In this document: positions 60,255 to 64,000 of the stretch, one piece after another | Position numbering within the stretch: the stretch's first letter is position 1 | Layout of the letters: every line of letters begins with the position of its first letter | Source: Nocardioides sp. Root190 | Lineage (GTDB): Bacteria; Actinomycetota; Actinomycetes; Propionibacteriales; Nocardioidaceae | Length of the DNA stretch: 64,000 nucleotides | Direction: 5' to 3' | Assembly (NCBI RefSeq): GCF_001428565.1 | Contig: NZ_LMIA01000011.1 | Span: 142-64,141, forward strand | Position numbers and translations under genes: made by a program | Notes under the pieces: generated by a model | What the model was told of the DNA's origin: nothing | What the model saw: only the letters and a program-made list of their open reading frames with translations | Database searches by the model: none

Positions 60255-60348
60255 GGATCCTCCTCGGTCGCGGAGCGCGGTTCGTGGACCTTGCAGGCCC
60301 TGCTCCTGGTTGTCTGCCAGAATCTCACGGTGACCCCAAGGCGTCCGG

Positions 60349-61869
60349 ATGGGGCCGGACGTCGATCCGCCGGAGGGGTCCGCGCACAGGCTGGAGATCG
60401 ACGTGGTGGATCGGGTTCATCCGCGTGACTTGGCGTTCCTCGAGGAGGAGACGCCGGAGACTCCGCTGCACAACGCCACCATCGAGATCTTCGAGCCCGG
60501 TGACGGCGACAACGCCTTCGACCACGCCCGCCTGGTCGCACTGATCCGCGACCGGATCGCGTTCGTTCCCCGCTACCGCCAGCGCATCCAGGGCGTGCCC
60601 GGTCACCTCGCGAACCCGGTGTGGGTCGACGACGAGAAGTTCGACCTCGGCTTCCACGTCCGGCGCTCGGCCCTGCCCCGCCCCGGCACGCCCGCCCAGC
60701 TCCTCGAGCTGGTCTCGCGGATCGTGTCCCGCCCCCTGGACCGCACCCGCCCACTGTGGGAGACCTACTTCGTCGAGGGTCTCGAGGGAGGCCGCGTGGC
60801 CGTCCTGACCAAGACCCATCAGGCGCTCGTCGACGGCGTCCACACCGTCGATCTCGGCCAGCTCCTCCTCGACCTGCACCCCGAGGCCCGCGAGCTCGAC
60901 CCCGACGACTGGACGCCGCGCCGTGCGCCGAACCCGGGCCGCCTGCTCAGCACAGCGGTCCGCGACAACCTCACCGACCCGTCCTCCCTGCTCGACACGG
61001 TCCGGACCGGCTCGCGCGCGCTCGCCCGCACCGCCGACCGGCGCAGCACCCGCGCGAGGTCGTTCGTCACCGCCGCCACCGGACGCCGAACCAAGTCCCG
61101 GGGCGTGATCAACGGCCCCCTCTCGCAGCAGCGTCGCATCGTCACCGTCGAGACCCGGCTCTCCGACTACCGCAAGGTGCGCGAGGCCCACGGGGGCACC
61201 GTCAACGACGTGATCCTGGCGACCGTGACCGGTGCCCTGCGAGCCTGGCTGATGGCCCGCTCCGAGTCGATGGGCGGGCTGCGACAGGTTCGTGCCGTCG
61301 TCCCCGTGTCGGTGATCGACGAGGAGCTCGAGGCCACGTCACTGGGCAGCCAGATCGCGGCCCACTTCGTCGACCTCCCGATCGGCGAGCCGAGCCCGGT
61401 GGTGCGACTCCACCAGGTGTCGTACTCCTTCCAGGCGCACAAGGACACCGGCCGCAGCGTCGCGGCCAACCGCCTCGCGGGGGTGGCCGGCTTCGCCCCG
61501 ACGACCTTCCACGCCATCGGCTCGAGGGTCGCCTCGACCGAGCTCCGCCGTGGTTACCAGCTCTCGGTGACCAACGTGCCCGGTCCACAGGCGCCGTTGT
61601 ACGCCGCGGGCGCCCGCATGCTCGCCAGCTATCCCGTGCCGCCGCTCACGGCCGGCCACCCGCTCGCGATCAGCGTCACGTCGTACGACGGAGGGGTCTA
61701 CTACGGACTCACCGCCGACCGCGACTGGATCCCGGACGCCGACCTGCTGGGCGTGTGCCTCGGTGAGGCGCTGGACGAGCTGCTCGAGCTGTCCTCCGCG
61801 ACCCGTCAGCGGGCACCGCGTGGGCGCCGCGCCACCAAGCCGAGGTCCGGGGGCAAGGGCGGCGCCTGA
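60349..61869 (+). CDS. wax ester synthase/diacylglycerol acyltransferase (WS/DGAT)
   Basis: A 506-residue acyltransferase that makes triacylglycerol or wax esters from acyl-CoA. Family marks: PLHNATIEIF near the start, DRTRPLWETYFVEG, the condensation-like active site KTHQALVDGVH (about residue 155), NDVILATVTGALRAWL, and PVSVIDEE. The usual HHxxxDG reads HQALVDG, so the second His, generally taken as catalytic, is Gln. The C-terminus is Arg/Lys-rich. ATG 60349 used; in-frame ATGs are few. Confidence 0.88.
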   Translation: MGPDVDPPEGSAHRLEIDVVDRVHPRDLAFLEEETPETPLHNATIEIFEPGDGDNAFDHARLVALIRDRIAFVPRYRQRIQGVPGHLANPVWVDDEKFDLGFHVRRSALPRPGTPAQLLELVSRIVSRPLDRTRPLWETYFVEGLEGGRVAVLTKTHQALVDGVHTVDLGQLLLDLHPEARELDPDDWTPRRAPNPGRLLSTAVRDNLTDPSSLLDTVRTGSRALARTADRRSTRARSFVTAATGRRTKSRGVINGPLSQQRRIVTVETRLSDYRKVREAHGGTVNDVILATVTGALRAWLMARSESMGGLRQVRAVVPVSVIDEELEATSLGSQIAAHFVDLPIGEPSPVVRLHQVSYSFQAHKDTGRSVAANRLAGVAGFAPTTFHAIGSRVASTELRRGYQLSVTNVPGPQAPLYAAGARMLASYPVPPLTAGHPLAISVTSYDGGVYYGLTADRDWIPDADLLGVCLGEALDELLELSSATRQRAPRGRRATKPRSGGKGGA

Positions 61870-61887
61870 ACGGACCTGCGGAAATGC

Positions 61888-61899
61888 GACGATGACACC
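61888..61899 (+). promoter_or_regulatory. possible leaderless -10 (GACGAT) for the small membrane protein
   Basis: GACGAT (61888-61893), 6 nt before GTG 61900. Confidence 0.3.
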
Positions 61900-62082
61900 G
61901 TGATTCCGCAGCACCTCGGCGCCCTGCACCCCGTGGAGCAGATCGCCACGATCGTCCTGGCCTTCGGCCCGTTCGTGGTGCTCGGCATCGTGATCGCGAT
62001 TCGTCGACGCGCCGAGGTCGCCGACGAGCGTCGACTCGCCGAGCACCAGGCGGAACACGACTCCTCGGGAGACGCGCCCTAG
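61900..62082 (+). CDS. 60-residue single-pass membrane protein
   Basis: A short protein (MIPQHLGALHPVEQ...) with one helix, IATIVLAFGPFVVLGIVIAI, and a charged tail rich in Arg, Glu and His. No family recognised. GTG 61900 stands 6 nt from GACGAT. It follows the WS/DGAT gene by 30 bases and might belong to the lipid system (inference). Confidence 0.6.
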   Translation: MIPQHLGALHPVEQIATIVLAFGPFVVLGIVIAIRRRAEVADERRLAEHQAEHDSSGDAP

Positions 62083-62113
62083 TCAGGTGTGGGTGATGCC
62101 GTCCGGGTGGGCC

Positions 62114-62602
62114 TCACCCCTGGCGTGCGAGCCAGGCCTTGCCGGTGCGCTCCTCGGCCCGCATGGCACTGCCCAGCAGCTTGGCGAGCAGCTCCTCGAT
62201 CTTGCCGGAGACCAGCGGGATCTTGACGCTGACGTCGAGAGTGACGGTCTCGGTCGTGATCCCGTCCTTCTCGACGAGGACCGCGGTGCCCTTCATCTCG
62301 CCGGGCTTGCCGGGGATGGTGACGTGGATGTCTCCCTGGGAGGCGCTCCGCCAGGTCTCGGTCTGCACGATCGTGGTCGAGCTCCCGACGATCTTCTTGG
62401 CGAAGGACGGCACCCGGTCGGTGGGCTGGTCCATCTCGACGCGGACCTCCAGGTCGCCCACGGCGCCCGTGATCTCCACGGCGTGGCGGGTCGCACGCTG
62501 GTTGCGGCAGACCTCCTCCCGGAACTCCGGGGCGGCCAGCATCGCTGCCACCTCGTCCAGCGGGGCCTCGTAGACCATCTCGTGCACAAGTCGCGTTGCC
62601 AT
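62114..62602 (-). CDS. DUF2505 protein, copy 1
   Basis: A 162-residue START/Bet-v1-like (SRPBCC) protein: HEMVYEAPLDEVAAMLAAPEFREEVCRNQRATRHAVEITG, GDLEVRVEMDQPTDRVPSFAKKIVGSSTTIVQTETW, and VSVKIPLVSGKIEELLAKLLGSAMRAEERTGKAWL. This matches DUF2505, actinobacterial, function unknown. A hydrophobic cavity could bind lipid. One base separates it from copy 2. Confidence 0.9.
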   Translation of the reverse strand: MATRLVHEMVYEAPLDEVAAMLAAPEFREEVCRNQRATRHAVEITGAVGDLEVRVEMDQPTDRVPSFAKKIVGSSTTIVQTETWRSASQGDIHVTIPGKPGEMKGTAVLVEKDGITTETVTLDVSVKIPLVSGKIEELLAKLLGSAMRAEERTGKAWLARQG

Positions 62603-62603
62603 C

Positions 62604-63086
62604 TCAGCGCTCTCCCTTCAGCCAGGCGATGCCCGTGGAGTGCTCCACGGACAGGCCGTTGTCGATGTTGTCAGCCATGACCTTCTCCAGCTTGCCGCCG
62701 ACGAGCGGCACCTTCACGGTCACGTCGAGCTCCTGGACGTACGTCGTGCCCGCCCCGGCGGCCTGCAGGCGGATCGTGCCGACGGCCCTGGTGGGCTTGC
62801 CCGGGGCCGTGATCTCGATCGTCCCGGACCGCGGCCCGGCCCAGTCCTCGCGCACGATCGCCTGGGTGCTGTCGCCGGCGATCTTCTTGGCGATCGCCGG
62901 GAGGCCCGCCGTGTTCTGGAGCTGGTCGCTCACGAGGGCGAAGCCCTCACCCCGCGGGGTGATCGTCACCTCGATCGACACGACCTGCTGGGCGGCCCCG
63001 ACCTTCTCCCGGAAGGCAGGATCGGCCAGCATCGCGAACACCTCGTCGGGCCCCGCCTCGTAGGCGAGCTCACGTCGGAACTTCAT
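62604..63086 (-). CDS. DUF2505 protein, copy 2
   Basis: A 160-residue paralogue of the adjacent gene: ELAYEAGPDEVFAMLADPAFREKVGAAQQVVSIEVTITP, LPAIAKKIAGDSTQAIVREDW, VTVKVPLVGGKLEKVMADNIDNGLSVEHSTGIAWL. The two align along their length at perhaps 35-40% identity by eye. ATG 63086; the frame is open further upstream but lacks family sequence. Same-strand pairing suggests a tandem duplication. Confidence 0.9.
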   Translation of the reverse strand: MKFRRELAYEAGPDEVFAMLADPAFREKVGAAQQVVSIEVTITPRGEGFALVSDQLQNTAGLPAIAKKIAGDSTQAIVREDWAGPRSGTIEITAPGKPTRAVGTIRLQAAGAGTTYVQELDVTVKVPLVGGKLEKVMADNIDNGLSVEHSTGIAWLKGER

Positions 63087-63148
63087 GGGCGACATCATGG
63101 CGCACCCGTCCCGATGTCCGAGGTTGACCGGCGGGTAACCGGCTGATG

Positions 63149-63184
63149 TTGTCCAGGTCACCCGGACGGGCCTACGTTGAGGGC
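63149..63184 (+). promoter_or_regulatory. leaderless promoter of glutamate dehydrogenase
   Basis: -35 TTGTCC (63149-63154), 18 bp, -10 TACGTT (63173-63178), then 6 nt to GTG 63185. Confidence 0.55.
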
Positions 63185-64000
63185 GTGTCAATGACGACAT
63201 TGCCGCCCTCGGTGCCTGGGGCTGACCGCGACCGCATCTTCGAGCAGGCCGCGGCTGCGGCCCGACCCGCGAAGGGATCCGGTGGTCCGCCACGTGAGGC
63301 GCTCCCCGCGATGCTCCCTGCCTACTACCGCCACGTCGCGACCGAGGAGCTCGAGGCCCGCAGCGACGTCGACCTCTACGGCGCCTTCGCCTCGCACCAC
63401 CACCTCGCGCTGGACCGCGCTCCGGGGACGGCCAAGGTCCGCGTCTTCACCCCCACGGTCGCCGAGCACGGCTGGTCGGCGGCGGGTCACTCCGTCGTCG
63501 AGGTGGTCGTCGACGACATGCCGTTCCTCGTCGACTCGCTGACGATGGAGCTGGGGCGCCTGGTCCACGACGTGCGCACCGTCATCCACCCGACCTTCGA
63601 GGTCCGCCGTGACGACCGGGGCCGCCTGCAGTCCGTGGAGCCGGCCGCACCGGGTTCGGTGACCGACACCGACGGTGTGGTGCGCGAGTCGTGGATGCAC
63701 ATCGAGATCGGTCGCCTGGGCGGCGAGGGCGACGACGACCCCGACCGCGTCGCCGCCGAGTGCCGCCGGGTCTTGGCCGACGTGCGGGCCGCGGTGGAGG
63801 ACTGGCCGCAGATGCAGGTCCAGGTCGCCGACGTGGTCGCCGGCCTCGAGTCCGACCCGCCGCCCCTCGACGCCGAGGAGGTACGCCGCGCCGGCGCCCT
63901 CCTGGAATGGCTCGCCGACGAGCACTTCACCTTCCTGGGCTACCGCGAGTACGTCCTCGAGAAGCACGCGCTGCCCGACTCCGACGCCGAGGAGGACGTG
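63185..64000 (+). CDS. NAD-specific glutamate dehydrogenase, large type (N-terminal part)
   Basis: The first 272 residues of a much larger protein that runs off the window (family length about 1600). Seen: ALPAMLPAYYRHVATEELEARSDVDLYGAFASHHHLALDRAPGTAKVRVFTP, VVDDMPFLVDSLTMELGRL, IHPTFEVRRD, SWMHIEIGRL and EWLADEHFTFLGYREY, all N-terminal marks of the 180-kDa GdhB/GDH_N family. The catalytic domain is beyond the window. It deaminates glutamate to 2-oxoglutarate with NAD. GTG 63185 chosen from promoter spacing; ATG 63191 possible. Confidence 0.93.
   Translation, partial: MSMTTLPPSVPGADRDRIFEQAAAAARPAKGSGGPPREALPAMLPAYYRHVATEELEARSDVDLYGAFASHHHLALDRAPGTAKVRVFTPTVAEHGWSAAGHSVVEVVVDDMPFLVDSLTMELGRLVHDVRTVIHPTFEVRRDDRGRLQSVEPAAPGSVTDTDGVVRESWMHIEIGRLGGEGDDDPDRVAAECRRVLADVRAAVEDWPQMQVQVADVVAGLESDPPPLDAEEVRRAGALLEWLADEHFTFLGYREYVLEKHALPDSDAEEDV

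Overview
The window is about 70% GC, densely coded on both strands, and rich in GTG starts and 4-bp stop/start overlaps. Gene content and order are those of a high-GC actinobacterium, most likely Nocardioides or a close relative in Propionibacteriales. The main clues are the eno-ftsB-DUF501-ppx block, the O-methyltransferase/sigE/anti-sigma/htrA block, a dapE-LOG-DivIVA-DUF3117 run that matches mycobacterial order, and an actinobacterial ileS T-box. Nothing looks like a prophage or plasmid. This is ordinary chromosome with small islands of repeats.

Layout. 1-2.9 kb: the end of an acyl-CoA dehydrogenase, a glycosyltransferase and a MaoC hydratase. 2.9-10.6 kb: a lipoprotein, then a branched-chain-amino-acid-type ABC operon (binding lipoprotein, fused LivH-LivM permease, LivG, LivF) extended by a wall/membrane-anchored secreted protein and a small membrane protein. 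10.6-17.7 kb: TetR, MFS, histidine phosphatase, DUF6758, PHP phosphoesterase, MarC, SDR, ParA and L,D-transpeptidase. 17.7-17.9 kb: a 42-bp repeat array. 18-22.5 kb: DEAD-box helicase, ferritin-like protein, SnoaL-like protein, sterol desaturase and TetR. 22.6-27.1 kb: enolase, FtsB, DUF501, Ppx, ACT protein and peptide deformylase. 27.16 kb: an odd tRNA with a UAA anticodon. 27.3-33 kb: methyltransferase behind a MerR-type promoter, secreted GH5 glycosidase, Bax-inhibitor protein, SGNH hydrolase and cystathionine beta-synthase. 33-40.4 kb: GNAT, ferredoxin, dapC, cupin, a TPR protein, an M15-like peptidase, dapD and a lipoprotein. 40.4-41.2 kb: a decayed HNH endonuclease gene and a cluster of palindromic repeats. 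41.2-51.3 kb: thioesterase, DinB, a Ser/Thr kinase with FG-GAP repeats, T-box plus ileS, dapE, LOG, DivIVA-like protein and DUF3117. 51.3-56.6 kb: PepA, O-methyltransferase, SigE stress locus with HtrA, and a BldC-like HTH protein. 56.7-64 kb: an orphan CpaB/CpaE-like pair, a polytopic membrane protein with a copper-type lipoprotein, WS/DGAT, a small membrane protein, two DUF2505 genes and the start of a large NAD-glutamate dehydrogenase.

How the genes work together. The succinylase branch of lysine/DAP synthesis is present as dapC, dapD and dapE in three separate places. Envelope stress is handled by sigE, its zinc anti-sigma factor and HtrA, with a matching ECF promoter in front. The LIV-type operon is translationally coupled throughout, which ties the anchored surface protein to uptake. 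At least sixteen genes begin 6-7 nt after a -10-like hexamer, so leaderless mRNA appears to be the main initiation mode here and helps fix many start codons.

Most unusual points: the short-variable-loop tRNA with anticodon UAA, a palindromic repeat family whose hairpin shows a compensatory change, the 42-bp repeat array with inverted partners, the kinase/FG-GAP fusion, and the WS/DGAT lacking the usual second histidine of its active-site motif.
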